Assembly: GCA_016617855.1 (NCBI GenBank)
Contig: JAECUM010031571.1
Location: forward strand, 24,306-88,305
Reading direction: 5' to 3'
Length of the DNA: 64,000 nt
Source of the DNA: Megalonaias nervosa
Taxonomy: Eukaryota; Mollusca; Bivalvia; Unionida; Unionidae
Shown piece after piece: positions 46,463 to 55,741 of this stretch (positions are counted from its first letter, which is position 1; each line of letters opens with the position of its first letter). The notes beneath the pieces were generated by a model. It was not told the DNA's origin. It did no database searches and worked only from the letters and a program-made list of their open reading frames with translations. The translations under genes and the position numbers were made by a program.

Positions 46463-46706
46463 GATTGAAACAAAGAATTACTGCCACTGGCTTAAAATTG
46501 GACATACTTCTCCTTGTAACAGAGCATGCGTGAATGAATTCTGTGGCTACCATATGCAGTGTGTTAGACATGGAAGTCTAGGACCAAAACCGTGTATTCA
46601 GTGTGGTGCTGGAGTCAGAGGAAAAACTCAGTTATGTGTGAAATGCGGTGGAAAAAAATATAGAGAACTGAAACGTTATTATGACAAAAAATTAATACAT
46701 CGTTAG
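46460..46706 (+). CDS. Cys-rich zinc-ribbon protein of element B
   Basis: The start is placed at ATG 46460 (M-I-E-T-K-N-Y-C); upstream in-frame codons are only the TA repeat. It is 81 residues to the stop at 46704-46706. Cluster C-N-R-A-C … C-G-Y-H, then ribbon C-I-Q-C … C-V-K-C-G-G around V-R-G-K-T-Q-L-C. It is the homologue of 35675-35983 in element C. The codons after the stop in another frame (to about 46773) continue the pattern, so the C-terminus may be shortened by a frameshift. Function unknown; element A lacks it. Confidence 0.7.
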
Positions 46707-46787
46707 GTAAATCCCCTATAAAAACCGCAGAGGATTATCTGGCCAGATTTCAGAATAATGATTTAGACAAATAATATTATTATATAA

Positions 46788-47288
46788 ATGGAGCAAAACG
46801 AATTTGTGAAACATCCAACCATTAAAAATTATGAAGCGTCTCGAGCTGGTGTTATTAGAAACTGTAGACCGAAAAAAACAGTCGGTAGTCTTGATAATAC
46901 TGGTTATTTTAGATTCAATGCTGGGGGAAATAGATATCTATTTCATAGGTTCATTTTTGAGTGTTATTTTGGATTGATTAAAGACGGACTTGTAGTTGAC
47001 CACTTGGATGGGAATCCCCAGAATAATCAGCTATCTAACTTGCAAGTCGTTACACAAAGTCAAAATTCTGTACGTGGAAATACAGGAAGGTGTAAAATAT
47101 TCGTAAAGAGAGCTATTAAATCCATAAATACAGACACAGACTAAGAAATGACCTTCCCCTCAATAAACGCAGCTGCCAGATATTTTGATATACATCCACG
47201 ATCGGTACAATTTGCAGCTGATAAAATGTACAAATCTGCATTTTCGAAAAAATATAATCAGCGGGTAATATTTGAATATGTCATATAA
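46788..47288 (+). pseudogene. HNH endonuclease with NUMOD-type DNA-binding parts
   Basis: Start at 46788 after ATTATTATATAA. The N-terminus has a NUMOD4-like segment (Y-E-A-S-R-A-G-V-I-R-N). It is followed by an HNH core of the homing-endonuclease type: Y-L-F-H-R-F-I, V-V-D-H-L-D-G-N-P, N-N-Q-L-S-N-L-Q-V-V-T-Q. TAA at 47142-47144 stops it, but the same frame continues from ATG 47148 to 47288 with S-I-N-A-A-A-R-Y-F-D-I, a NUMOD1-like helix-turn-helix. So one stop probably split a single gene. It is absent from element A, consistent with a mobile endonuclease cassette. Confidence 0.65.
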
Positions 47289-47331
47289 CTATTTCTTAAC
47301 AAAAACAGAATTACTGTATATAGTTCGACTG

Positions 47332-47775
47332 TCAGTTTTGCCAGGGTTTTTGTTTAGCCATAACTACAGTCAAGGGTCCACCTTCACCGTCGCTGCTCTC
47401 AGCGTCACTATCATTTTTGACAGAATCAGATAGCATAATCTTTCTTAATTGCATTATACGATTGTCCATAATTTTTTTTCTTTCGTATTCACGAGACAGT
47501 TCGGATTTAACCTTTTCGATTGACTGTGCAAGAGGTGCAAATAGCTTTACCTGATTGTCGTTTACCATAGCTAGTGATTCAAGCATAGATTGATAAATTA
47601 ATTTTATAAATCTGTAGTTTGAAGGTAGTGTATATTTATTATCAAATTTTCTCTGTTGCAGTGATTCAAAATCGCACATAATTTTCTGAGGGTCGAGATT
47701 ATCAGATATTTTTATTCCGTTATGTTTTAGTTTTTTAATAGCACAGATAATATCATTGATGTTTTCATGGTTCAT
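47332..47775 (-). CDS. Unknown 147-residue helical protein
   Basis: The start at 47775 follows a run of ATATAT. The sequence is mostly alpha-helical: an N-terminal I-I-C-A-I-K-K-L segment, a central helix-rich part with Y-R-F-I-K-L-I-Y-Q-S-M-L, a charged coiled-coil-like stretch (residues 85-115), then an acidic tail D-A-E-S-S-D-G-E-G-G. I recognise no family, and there is no counterpart in element A. It has no frame break. It lies convergent with the HNH gene and borders the long non-coding region. Confidence 0.55.
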   Translation of the reverse strand: MNHENINDIICAIKKLKHNGIKISDNLDPQKIMCDFESLQQRKFDNKYTLPSNYRFIKLIYQSMLESLAMVNDNQVKLFAPLAQSIEKVKSELSREYERKKIMDNRIMQLRKIMLSDSVKNDSDAESSDGEGGPLTVVMAKQKPWQN

Positions 47776-48164
47776 TATATATATATTTATTTATTTAAAA
47801 TAAAAAAATATTAGCCCCCATGATTTTTTTTTTTTTTGTCAGGGGGCTGTTTTTGTGGATATATATTGTATGGTTATGAAATATATACAGATGGTTTATG
47901 ATTTTGATTTTGGACGGCACAACCTATATTGTATGATTCATGAACGTGAATATATACAAATGGTGATGACGGGGGAATCTTGTCTACGTCCAACAGATTT
48001 TGTACACTCTCACCCCCATACAAAACCCCGGGGAGTGTAAAAGGTACACCCACCACAAGGGTGTATGGTAGGAGAGTGTATTTTGTCTGTTGTGGATTTC
48101 GAGGAAATTCTCCGGGTTCCCCCGATTAAATCGCATCAGTCGATAATATATCTTTAGCATTTTT

Positions 48165-48243
48165 GGAGACTCGAACACGCGAGAGTCTGCAGAACTTCGA
48201 TCTACGTCCAACCGTCTTACCACTTCGGCCATCGCTCTCTTAT
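48165..48243 (-). repeat. tRNA-like sequence
   Basis: On minus, TGGCCGAAGTGG matches an A-box and GTTCGAGTC a B-box at normal spacing, resembling a Leu/Ser-type tRNA. The acceptor strands (GAGAGCG versus the downstream bases) do not pair and the anticodon arm is poor. It is a tRNA relic or tRNA-derived promoter, not a confident tRNA gene. Confidence 0.4.
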
Positions 48244-48930
48244 CAATAATACAGTTAAATTTAAGTATATAAAATATTTGCGCTGTCTCACAGGACTTGT
48301 ATTACTAATAGAATGTAGAACTATAGCGTGAATTTACTTCAATTTTTCAAAATTAATAAAATAATCGCACGTATGAGTTATCGTTCGTTAAGGTCAAAAT
48401 ACATGTGTTAGAGCTAAAAATAACTCTACGTACTTGGTATATAAAACTGACGTGAATTTAAGGTTATCAGAGTCAAAAGATGCATCAATATCTCTCTCTG
48501 TTACAAATTACTGCTTCACTAACAGCGATGCTTAGAAAGAACAGATAGATCACTAAATAATTAACGAAAAACGATATATATCGTGTCCGTACAGAGACTG
48601 AAATACCTCGATTATAGATAACATGTATTACAAGGGAGATAATAGTTTAATTTGCTCTACAGAGAGACAGAGCAGAGTTATCGCGCTTCATTATATAATC
48701 AATTACAGTGAAAAAAATAATTTTTATCCGTGTTTTTGAGAGAAAATGTATATAGAGACCTGCCAAGGATTCTACAAGCTGTTACAAATGTTGTGATGAT
48801 TTATAATATTTAGATTCGCTGATTTTGTTCAAAAATCTCGTTTTTTGTTGGTTTTTTGCTCGAAAATCTCGTTTTTTGCATGAAAAGTACCTGAAAATCA
48901 ACGAAAATTTCCTAGATTTTTAGAAACCTT

Positions 48931-49128
48931 GAGGGTCAAACCCCAAGGGTTTCTCTAAATGATTTTCGTGTTTTTCAGCATTTTCTTCCCAAACATGTAT
49001 AATTTTGATCATTTTTTGCTCGTTTTTTGATGATTACTTGCTGTTTTTTGCTCGAAATATGTTATTTTTTCGTAAAAATGTCAAAAAACACGAAAATCAT
49101 TTAGAGAAACCCTGGGGGTTTGACCCTC
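48931..49128. repeat. Large inverted repeat, 45-bp arms
   Basis: The arms 48931-48975 and 49084-49128 match as reverse complements at 44 of 45 positions, around a 108-nt loop containing repeated TTTTTTGCTCG words. The words GCTCGAAAATCTCG and GCAAAAAACGAGC continue outside the arms. The structure is far better conserved than the surrounding DNA requires. Confidence 0.9.
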
Positions 49129-49339
49129 ACGAAATTAAAAATTTGACTAAAAAACAAGCAAAAAACGAGCAAAAATGACTAAAAAAACAAGCAAAAATAA
49201 CATAAAACAAGTAAATTTTCTCAGATCTATAATATTTTCTGAATAATGCTCCGATTGCAAAAGAATTTATTCGCTAAACGAACAATGTTTGGTGCGCTAT
49301 CACATGTACTGTATAAGTACGACAACTGCAATATTTACT

Positions 49340-50845
49340 CTACGAGCGTATATACAAATTAATATTAAGAGATTCTCCTCGTAGATCCAAAATGTCTCCT
49401 GTCTGGTCAGTGAGTTTGAAATTTATTCTCGACAATAATGGATTATGTACACGTAGATAAACGGGGTTAATTGATTCAGATACAATTAACCACCCTGGAG
49501 GTGCTTGAGGACTGAATGTATATAATATATAACATTGCTTCGCAGTGGCACTGCGGTGGCTAGATTTCTCAAGATCTACTTGATAGCTGCCATCAATTAC
49601 ATCGCACACTAGATTGACTGCGATCGTTGATGTTATATTAACAATGCCTGGCGATATATGACGGCCTCCACCGTATGGATCGTTGTTATGTTTAAGAATA
49701 ACCGGTGGCGGGGCTAATTTTCTCCATGAATCACATATTCTTTTAAAGTGTTCATCAATAAGATCATTAACTGATTTCTTTAACTCTGAAGAGTTAAATC
49801 TGGAAATTATAAATGTTGATAGCTGTTCTTGCGTAATTCCGAAATGTTTAAGAAATACTGTTGTAAATAAACGATTGAGTGGAACACGCTGTTCTGGAAC
49901 GTCTTCATTAACTATATAACCTACAACATATCTATTTGTTGCTGGTTTATATAAATGGTTTTCTCTGTTAACAATAACATTATTCATAAACTCTAGGTCT
50001 GAAGCAACTTGATTCAAATGTTGTATTGAGGCAATTATTTGATTTTTTAAATCATCGTTGTAAGAAACATTAATGCTTGAAAATAAATTTTGTAGATTAT
50101 TAAATACACGTTCATGTTTAGATTTAATTGTATTAGCATATGAATTTATTAAATCAATATCAAGTATTGTTATTTTACCTTTTTTACCATCAATGGGGTT
50201 TATAAAATAGTCCTCTACTCTATCTATATAATGTATAACTCTATTATCACCAAAATATCGTTGCCTTGGATAAGCATCTTTTACTTTTCGATATTCTGGA
50301 AGGTTTATAAATATTTTTTTATCAGTAATGAAATCAGATCGTTGTGGTTCTGGTGGTCCTTGATAAACCGGTGGAATATCAGGCCATCCTAACACTGATC
50401 TAATCGAACTTTGATAAATGTCTACGAGATAATCAGGGGAATTTATTTCAATCACCGCTGATAATGTTGGTTCGTAAACAGTAATCGCTATTTTTGATTC
50501 TTTTCCTGTAATGGATTTAATTCTGCGTTGACATTCATCGTTGATCTGTTCTATCTGATAACTGCCAGTTGGAATACTAACTACTTGCCAATCAGGAGTT
50601 CCATCAGGTTTATTCTTATTTGCGAATACTAGTGAATTATTTGACTGTAGTCCACCAAATGGTTTTGATCTAATATTAGGCCAGCTATGATAAACCCGTA
50701 ACTGTGCTAATGCTATTTCTTTTGCAGGAATTGCGCTTGGAAAGTCAAATCTAAATTCAGGATTGGTCGAACTTAAAGAAATCATTGTAGTTTTTGACGG
50801 AGTCGTATTAGTGACGATCTGCTGAAGTAATTCCCTGTCTGTCAT
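49340..50845 (-). CDS. Penton-like minor capsid protein
   Basis: An intact ORF of 506 codons opens at 50860; the second Met at 50845 (M-T-D-R-E-L-L-Q-Q) is chosen because the A homologue begins there, giving 501 residues. The N-terminal ~180 residues carry the penton-like pattern: F-R-F-D-F, a K-E-I-A-L-A-Q-L strand, W-P-N-I, N-N-S-L, I-P-T-G-S-Y, L-G-W-P-D. The middle (residues 215-380) is helical, possibly an insertion. The C-terminus returns to strand-rich sequence with P-L-L-S-R-I-N-F-K-L and D-L-R-G-E-S. It would close the capsid vertices. Assignment is by pattern and neighbourhood. Confidence 0.65.
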   Translation of the reverse strand: MTDRELLQQIVTNTTPSKTTMISLSSTNPEFRFDFPSAIPAKEIALAQLRVYHSWPNIRSKPFGGLQSNNSLVFANKNKPDGTPDWQVVSIPTGSYQIEQINDECQRRIKSITGKESKIAITVYEPTLSAVIEINSPDYLVDIYQSSIRSVLGWPDIPPVYQGPPEPQRSDFITDKKIFINLPEYRKVKDAYPRQRYFGDNRVIHYIDRVEDYFINPIDGKKGKITILDIDLINSYANTIKSKHERVFNNLQNLFSSINVSYNDDLKNQIIASIQHLNQVASDLEFMNNVIVNRENHLYKPATNRYVVGYIVNEDVPEQRVPLNRLFTTVFLKHFGITQEQLSTFIISRFNSSELKKSVNDLIDEHFKRICDSWRKLAPPPVILKHNNDPYGGGRHISPGIVNITSTIAVNLVCDVIDGSYQVDLEKSSHRSATAKQCYILYTFSPQAPPGWLIVSESINPVYLRVHNPLLSRINFKLTDQTGDILDLRGESLNINLYIRS

Positions 50846-50920
50846 TATTATTATCGTCATTATTTAATTCGTTAAAATCATTAGCGATCACCTTAAACGC
50901 ATCATCATAGGTTTTCATCA

Positions 50921-51346
50921 TCATCGCAAAGTCAGTATCGGATATTCACCATCACTAACGCATGAAGAAATATACAAAGATAGTTTAGAACATGCCTCTG
51001 TCACTGTATGTAATTTAATCATATAATCGTGCAATTTAGCATTTGTACAGGTATCTATCTTTTTAGCTATAATACGGAGAACACCAGCAATAGTCGTTGA
51101 TGCTGAAACAATGATGGTTATAACAGCAGGTGCTGTCATCGTCAATGTTGATAATAATAATCCTGTTCCAGCAATAACAGCAGAAACCGAGTAAACAACT
51201 ACATCGATGACAACTATCTTGTATTTTTTTATTTTTATGTTATAATAATCAATAAAATCCTTTAGTTTAGTCAGACGTTCATATACTTGATTGTATCTGT
51301 AACGTTGAACGTCGATGTAGGACTGAGGACTTTGGTGTTGATCCAT
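50921..51346 (-). CDS. Two-TM membrane protein, element B only
   Basis: 141 residues, start at 51346 after ATATAACAATA. There is an N-terminal helix (residues 10-45), a first hydrophobic segment V-V-I-D-V-V-V-Y-S-V-S-A-V-I-A-G-T-G-L-L (45-65), a second (72-92, V-I-T-I-I-V-S-A-S-T-T-I-A-G-V-L) and a C-terminal amphipathic helix. The layout resembles small 2-TM proteins found in many invertebrate and viral genomes; I cannot name a family. It sits between fibre-like and penton-like genes, where element A has only a 23-bp gap, so it was gained in B or lost in A. Confidence 0.65.
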   Translation of the reverse strand: MDQHQSPQSYIDVQRYRYNQVYERLTKLKDFIDYYNIKIKKYKIVVIDVVVYSVSAVIAGTGLLLSTLTMTAPAVITIIVSASTTIAGVLRIIAKKIDTCTNAKLHDYMIKLHTVTEACSKLSLYISSCVSDGEYPILTLR

Positions 51347-51418
51347 TATTGTTATATTAAGTGACTAATTGTGGTGTTTCAGCTACAAATTCCAAACACC
51401 ACCAGTAAGACGTTGCGG

Positions 51419-52459
51419 TTATTGTTTGATCATCTGCTTCCAGAAAAATATTTCTTCAGCATCTTTATTTAACACTATAGATACAACTCCAGAGAAAGCA
51501 TCAGTTGAATGACGCCACGGAAATGTTGTAGTATAAATTTTAAACTTTGCAGAGCTAAAGATAGACAGTCTATACACACCAGTAACCTTCGCGGTATATT
51601 TAATAGTGTTATTTTGCTGTGACCATGTTGTTAATCCTGATGCTACTGTGTACACGATATTGACGATCTGATTGTGAGGAATTTTAATCAGATTAGTTTT
51701 TTGAACAATATTAGGTATTCCACTAACAATATCATTGAGTTTCATGTTAACGTCGGCTAGTTTTATGTCAACGATTGGTGGATCACCAAAAAATTCATGT
51801 ACAGATTTGTTTATGTTTCTACGAAAATTTAAAAACGTTTGTACATGTCTAGTAAAAGTACCATTGAGTGTGGTCATTTCGTCATTGATTGTTTTTAGCG
51901 AAGTTGTCGTAGGAATGTTGCTATCGTCTACATATTTCTTCGTTGCAGCGTCAAAATCAGATTCTGGTGTTCTAAGATTATTAATACCATTATTATTCAT
52001 ATTGAGAAATGCACGCATTATACCACCGTTGACTAATACGTACTTAGATTCTTGATCATCGACATATTTTTTTGTTGCGGCGTCTGTATCTACGGTTGGA
52101 TTTCCAAGGTCTATAATTTTATTTCGATTCATGATAATTGTTTCCGTGAATGAATCACCAGCTCGCTTGATAAAATCGTTAACTGACTTACCAGAATCTT
52201 GTATTTTACCTTGATCGGAGAAAATAACGATATTATCAACAACTGCGGTATTAATTCGTATGAGTACATCTGGCAGTTGTATGTTACTCGTTTTTAATCG
52301 TCCTCGTTTATCCTGAAAAACAACGACTTCATTTTGATCCACACTTATAATATTTAATAAATCGTCAATCTCATTTCTGAGTTGATCAAGAGTTGCGTAT
52401 TTAGATAAATCACCTTGCTGCTGAGCTTTGCGAGAAGATCTTCCGTAAATATCTACCAT
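51419..52459 (-). CDS. Fibre-like protein with two shaft repeats
   Basis: The ORF opens at 52471, but the A homologue and the M-V-D-I-Y-G-R start support 52459, giving 346 residues. Two shaft units of the phage tail-fibre type occur: M-N-R-N-K-I-I-D-L-G-N-P … A-T-K-K-Y-V-D-D (near 52100) and M-N-N-N-G-I-N-N-L … A-T-K-K-Y-V-D-D (near 51935). The following coiled region and a beta-rich C-terminal domain (residues 260-346: Y-T-V-A-S-G-L … Y-R-L-S-I-F-S) may be a head, perhaps C1q/TNF-like in strand pattern. Role as a trimeric vertex fibre is inference. Confidence 0.7.
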   Translation of the reverse strand: MVDIYGRSSRKAQQQGDLSKYATLDQLRNEIDDLLNIISVDQNEVVVFQDKRGRLKTSNIQLPDVLIRINTAVVDNIVIFSDQGKIQDSGKSVNDFIKRAGDSFTETIIMNRNKIIDLGNPTVDTDAATKKYVDDQESKYVLVNGGIMRAFLNMNNNGINNLRTPESDFDAATKKYVDDSNIPTTTSLKTINDEMTTLNGTFTRHVQTFLNFRRNINKSVHEFFGDPPIVDIKLADVNMKLNDIVSGIPNIVQKTNLIKIPHNQIVNIVYTVASGLTTWSQQNNTIKYTAKVTGVYRLSIFSSAKFKIYTTTFPWRHSTDAFSGVVSIVLNKDAEEIFFWKQMIKQ

Positions 52460-52484
52460 TATATTTATCAATGTCTGTTTAAAT

Positions 52485-52883
52485 GTGACAATGTGGTATA
52501 TTCATGCACGACTTTATGAGGTGGTTTTGTTGATTTTGATGTAGCATCAAGTACATTAAGTACTTCACGACCACATATTGGCGGATCAGTTAATGTTTGT
52601 GTTGGTAACGTTGAATACCAATTTGGAGCAATATTATTGCTGAATAATGAAGAAATTCCTTAGGTGGCGCTAATCCAGATGAATCGAAATAAATAATTCC
52701 ACGTGGATCAATTGCATATCCAACCCAATGCGTGCATGGTCCAGAGTTTTTATCGAGATTAATAATACCAGTTTCAGAACTGCTAGCAGTTCTAGGTAAT
52801 TGATCGCGCATAAAAACACCTCTGAAGTTTTTTATTTTTAGTTGCTTAGCGGCATTAAGTAAATCAAAATTGGACATAGGCAA
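52485..52883 (-). pseudogene. Adenain-like cysteine protease, frameshifted
   Basis: Start at 52883 (or the second Met at 52877, which matches A). The His region C-T-H-W-V-G-Y and acidic partner I-Y-F-D-S-S are in the first frame. Near 52645 a short deletion relative to A shifts the frame, so the ORF ends early at 52590; the segment with the catalytic Cys (P-P-I-C-G-R-E) is in the next frame down to about 52485. The A copy is intact over the same region. Confidence 0.8.
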
Positions 52884-52885
52884 TA

Positions 52886-53341
52886 TCAGTAAACTGTCCC
52901 GGGAAGTCTTAGACCCTTTCCGTAAGAATACGGGGTCCCTGGTAATCTTAGACCTCTTCCCTTTTTTTTGATTCCCTGTCCGGTTGCTTTCTTTAATGCC
53001 ATTCCAGCAGCGGTTCCAACAGCACCTAATGCAGCTGCTTTTGCAACAGCTGGGGCTGCAGCGGCTATTAATGCTGGTATAGCTGCGAGAAGTGGAAATA
53101 TACCACCCGTCTTAGCGATGTCTTTGATGGCGCCCGCAGAAAGATTAAGTTTTATACCTTTATTTGATTTTTTGGCTTCATTGAAGTTTCTGAATTGACG
53201 CTCGGTCAACGATTATTTATTTGAACCGCTCATCTGTTCTTTTTTTAGCGATATTTTTATTCCACGGTTATTTTTTTATGCTGATTGTAGCCTTTTAATC
53301 TGACCAGGAGTCAGGGTAACACTAGCGTGATGATATGACAT
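52886..53341 (-). pseudogene. pX-like hydrophobic minor structural protein
   Basis: By comparison with A the start is ATG 53341 (M-S-Y-H-H-A-S-V). Two in-frame TAA codons (53276-53278 and 53213-53215) interrupt the N-terminal third; the rest from 53209 is open to 52886. The open part has an Ala-rich hydrophobic core (A-A-I-P-A-L-I-A-A-A-A-P) followed by a basic tail with two G-L-R-L-P-G-T repeats, possible protease-processed or DNA-binding elements. It lies between capsid and protease genes. The function is inferred from resemblance to adenovirus core proteins. Confidence 0.65.
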
Positions 53342-53385
53342 TATAATTATTATCCTGATTTTAAATCAGGTGATCTAATTACGTG

Positions 53386-54774
53386 TTACATGTTTTCTAC
53401 TGGGGCATCAACGACTCTCATTCGTCCACCAACACCTTCAAGTAACATCGTCTTATCGCTAAGTATAACGGCTATTGATCTGTAGTTGGCAATAGCTGCT
53501 GGTGGTGTCACACGGGCTCGAAAAATTATATCAACTACTGATTGTCTGGTTAAATCTAAATGTTCCAGCGAAAAGTAATAAATCGGATATAAGGTTGTAA
53601 AATCTAGCTGTGATATTTGTAAACCAGTATCAATGTTCTGATCACGTCCCATAAACGACATAAGACGATGATATGCACGTGCAACATGATTATTTTCAAA
53701 ATTTAGCAATATTTCTTCAAAAGGTTCTTGATGTCCATTTATTCTTAGTGAAACCTCAGTAACACCAAGTTTGTCAAATATCATTATACTACGTGTTTGA
53801 TTATCTCCCCGTGTAGCATCTTGTAATGCAATAAATATGTGTCTTGGTGCAGAAATACCCTGCTGAGAAGCTATTTGCCATGTAAATAAACCATTAATAT
53901 TACTCTGGGTAGCATCTGTGGTCACTGTCAACCATGACAACGTTGATTTACCACCTTGACTCATAAAAGATAGCAACCGGTCTTCTTCAGATACTGACGG
54001 AGTCATCACCGGCATCCACAATGAAAGTTTGGTTAATATCACTTTACCATGAAGCGCTGCAGTTGCAGCCCTTATAGCATCAGCATCAGCGCCAACTCTC
54101 ATGACGTACCACATTGCATCATTGTCAGTGCCTTTTCGAAATAGTACAACTGTATGTTTAGCTCCAAAAATAACCTTTCTGACATTTCTGCAAAATCCAA
54201 ATATATGTGAAAGTGGAATTGAACATGAAAACGCTCTTCTGTCACCTTTTAACATTGCTCGACGTGCTGCAAATCCTAAGTTGAAATTTGGATTTGGAAA
54301 AGGTAGATCTTCAACAGCAGTAGCAACAGGAGGAGCAGCTCGATTATTGGGCTGTCGAAAAATCTGATTTCTGTATTCAGGATGGTCGGTTATATCCTTT
54401 GCAAACATCATTGATGGACCAGCTGATCTTGAATAATCATCACTGTATCTTGCAAGACCAAGTATTGTTGTAGCAACGTCAACGTCTTTCTGAATTGATT
54501 CAATAATTTTTCCGTCAATCATGTACGTAGCGCTGTCAAATAACGCCATAATACCATTATTAACAAAACCAACACTAACATCGTCTCCATATTCAGTATT
54601 ATCTGTTTTTAAAATCTCACCTTCAACCTCAATAAATGCTTCGGCGGGTAAGAAATACCTACTTGTATCTTGAACTTGAAGATCAATTCTTCCAGGCTGA
54701 TTTGGAACTCGTGCGTCGTAAGAATAATATTGATAATCACGCACAGACTCATCCTTGAGTACTGGTGCATCCAT
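53386..54774 (-). CDS. Major capsid protein, double jelly-roll
   Basis: Intact ORF of 462 residues, start at 54774. First jelly roll: residues 1-210, with F-L-P-A-E-A-F-I-E-V-E-G, the hydrophobic L-F-D-S-A-T-Y-M-I-D and the hallmark C-S-I-P-L-S-H-I-F-G-F (about 190-200). Second: residues 215-462, with L-W-M-P-V-M-T-P-S, W-Q-I-A, the R-A-Y-H-R-L-M block and T-L-Y-P-I-Y-Y-F-S-L. Length and motif order fit Polinton/adintovirus hexon-like proteins. The gene neighbours are the helical pVI-like gene upstream and the pX-like gene downstream, all on one strand. It has kept an open frame while several neighbours have not. Confidence 0.85.
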   Translation of the reverse strand: MDAPVLKDESVRDYQYYSYDARVPNQPGRIDLQVQDTSRYFLPAEAFIEVEGEILKTDNTEYGDDVSVGFVNNGIMALFDSATYMIDGKIIESIQKDVDVATTILGLARYSDDYSRSAGPSMMFAKDITDHPEYRNQIFRQPNNRAAPPVATAVEDLPFPNPNFNLGFAARRAMLKGDRRAFSCSIPLSHIFGFCRNVRKVIFGAKHTVVLFRKGTDNDAMWYVMRVGADADAIRAATAALHGKVILTKLSLWMPVMTPSVSEEDRLLSFMSQGGKSTLSWLTVTTDATQSNINGLFTWQIASQQGISAPRHIFIALQDATRGDNQTRSIMIFDKLGVTEVSLRINGHQEPFEEILLNFENNHVARAYHRLMSFMGRDQNIDTGLQISQLDFTTLYPIYYFSLEHLDLTRQSVVDIIFRARVTPPAAIANYRSIAVILSDKTMLLEGVGGRMRVVDAPVENM

Positions 54775-54819
54775 GTCGAACGCTGGATCATATACGTTTG
54801 AACATCTTTATTATAATTA

Positions 54820-55269
54820 TTATCGTCTAAAACGAAGACCACTTCCTGCTATCAGACTAGCTGTTATATTTTTTTTTTCTTTTTCTGATAATAGTACATC
54901 AGCCAACTCTGCTAGTTTTTGATTAGCAGCTTGATTTATTATTTTACTGATATTTGCAGGCATTACTTCAGTGCTAGGTAATTTTACAGGTTGAGGTTTT
55001 CGTCGTATTAATCGTGCTAGTCTATCTTTGATTGCTGAGAATGCTTTTCTAGCAACATCACCAACAGCACCAATACCTTTTTCACGAACAACATCAATAG
55101 CTTTCATTCCTAGTTGCTTTGCAATCGGTGTTGCTTTTGGGGCTATCCTTCTAAACAGACCCTGAACAATATCGCCTAGTCCATCTCCGTAGGTTGTTTT
55201 GTATATTGGTAATAGAGAATTTACTGCCCTGACCATGGTTTGTCCACGTTGAGTACTATGTACGATCAT
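54820..55269 (-). CDS. pVI-like helical minor protein with protease-site motif
   Basis: 149 residues, start at 55269 after TTATTATAATAAA. The sequence contains an amphipathic, Gly-containing segment (Y-G-D-G-L-G-D-I-V-Q-G-L-F-R-R) near residues 27-42, then basic helices (A-I-K-D-R-L-A-R-L-I-R-R-K). The C-terminus is I-A-G-S-G-L-R-F-R-R. The I-x-G-x-G pattern fits the adenain cleavage consensus. Amphipathic plus basic plus protease site resembles adenovirus pVI, which links capsid and membrane disruption. This role is inference; no family match is claimed. Confidence 0.55.
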   Translation of the reverse strand: MIVHSTQRGQTMVRAVNSLLPIYKTTYGDGLGDIVQGLFRRIAPKATPIAKQLGMKAIDVVREKGIGAVGDVARKAFSAIKDRLARLIRRKPQPVKLPSTEVMPANISKIINQAANQKLAELADVLLSEKEKKNITASLIAGSGLRFRR

Positions 55270-55313
55270 TTTATTATAATAACTGTATTTAATTATATAC
55301 TCAATCCAGTGAC

Positions 55314-55667
55314 TTAGTCACTATGGTAGTCATCGGCGATTTCATTAATGAGGGACCGATATACATTAATATCCATAATTCCACCTGTAAATAATCTTTT
55401 ACAAATATCAGCTGCTTCATTAATGATTTCTGGGGAATTATTACCAGCTCGTTTTCCTCCAATGAGGATTTCTAGTCGATCAACATCAGCAAGAACGTTA
55501 TTGGGACAAGTAATAAGGCCACTCCCTAAACCACTTCCAGTTGCGCTAGGAGCATCATAAAATTCTTCTTCCTCACCAGTTTCTTCTTTTGGTTTCGGTG
55601 ATACTGGATAATCACGAAGTGATTGCTCAAATGGTTTTGATGCTTTTTGTTTTTTTTGTTTTTGTTT

Positions 55668-55701
<34 letters not shown>

Positions 55702-55709
55702 CTTTGTTT

Positions 55710-55741
<32 letters not shown>

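Larger units (their letters stand above)
47776..49339. other. Long non-coding region of element B
   Basis: No convincing gene in 1.56 kb between the 147-residue gene and the penton-like gene. It contains a CTCACCCCC…GGGGAGTGTA near-hairpin around 48010-48080, a tRNA-like sequence at 48165-48243 and the large inverted repeat at 48931-49128. It occupies the same position as the repeat block of element A (3649-5007), so it is the best place to look for an origin or packaging signal. Confidence 0.6.

Noticed and set aside
48165..48243. Functional tRNA gene
   Set aside because: A- and B-box words are present, but the acceptor stem and anticodon arm do not pair.
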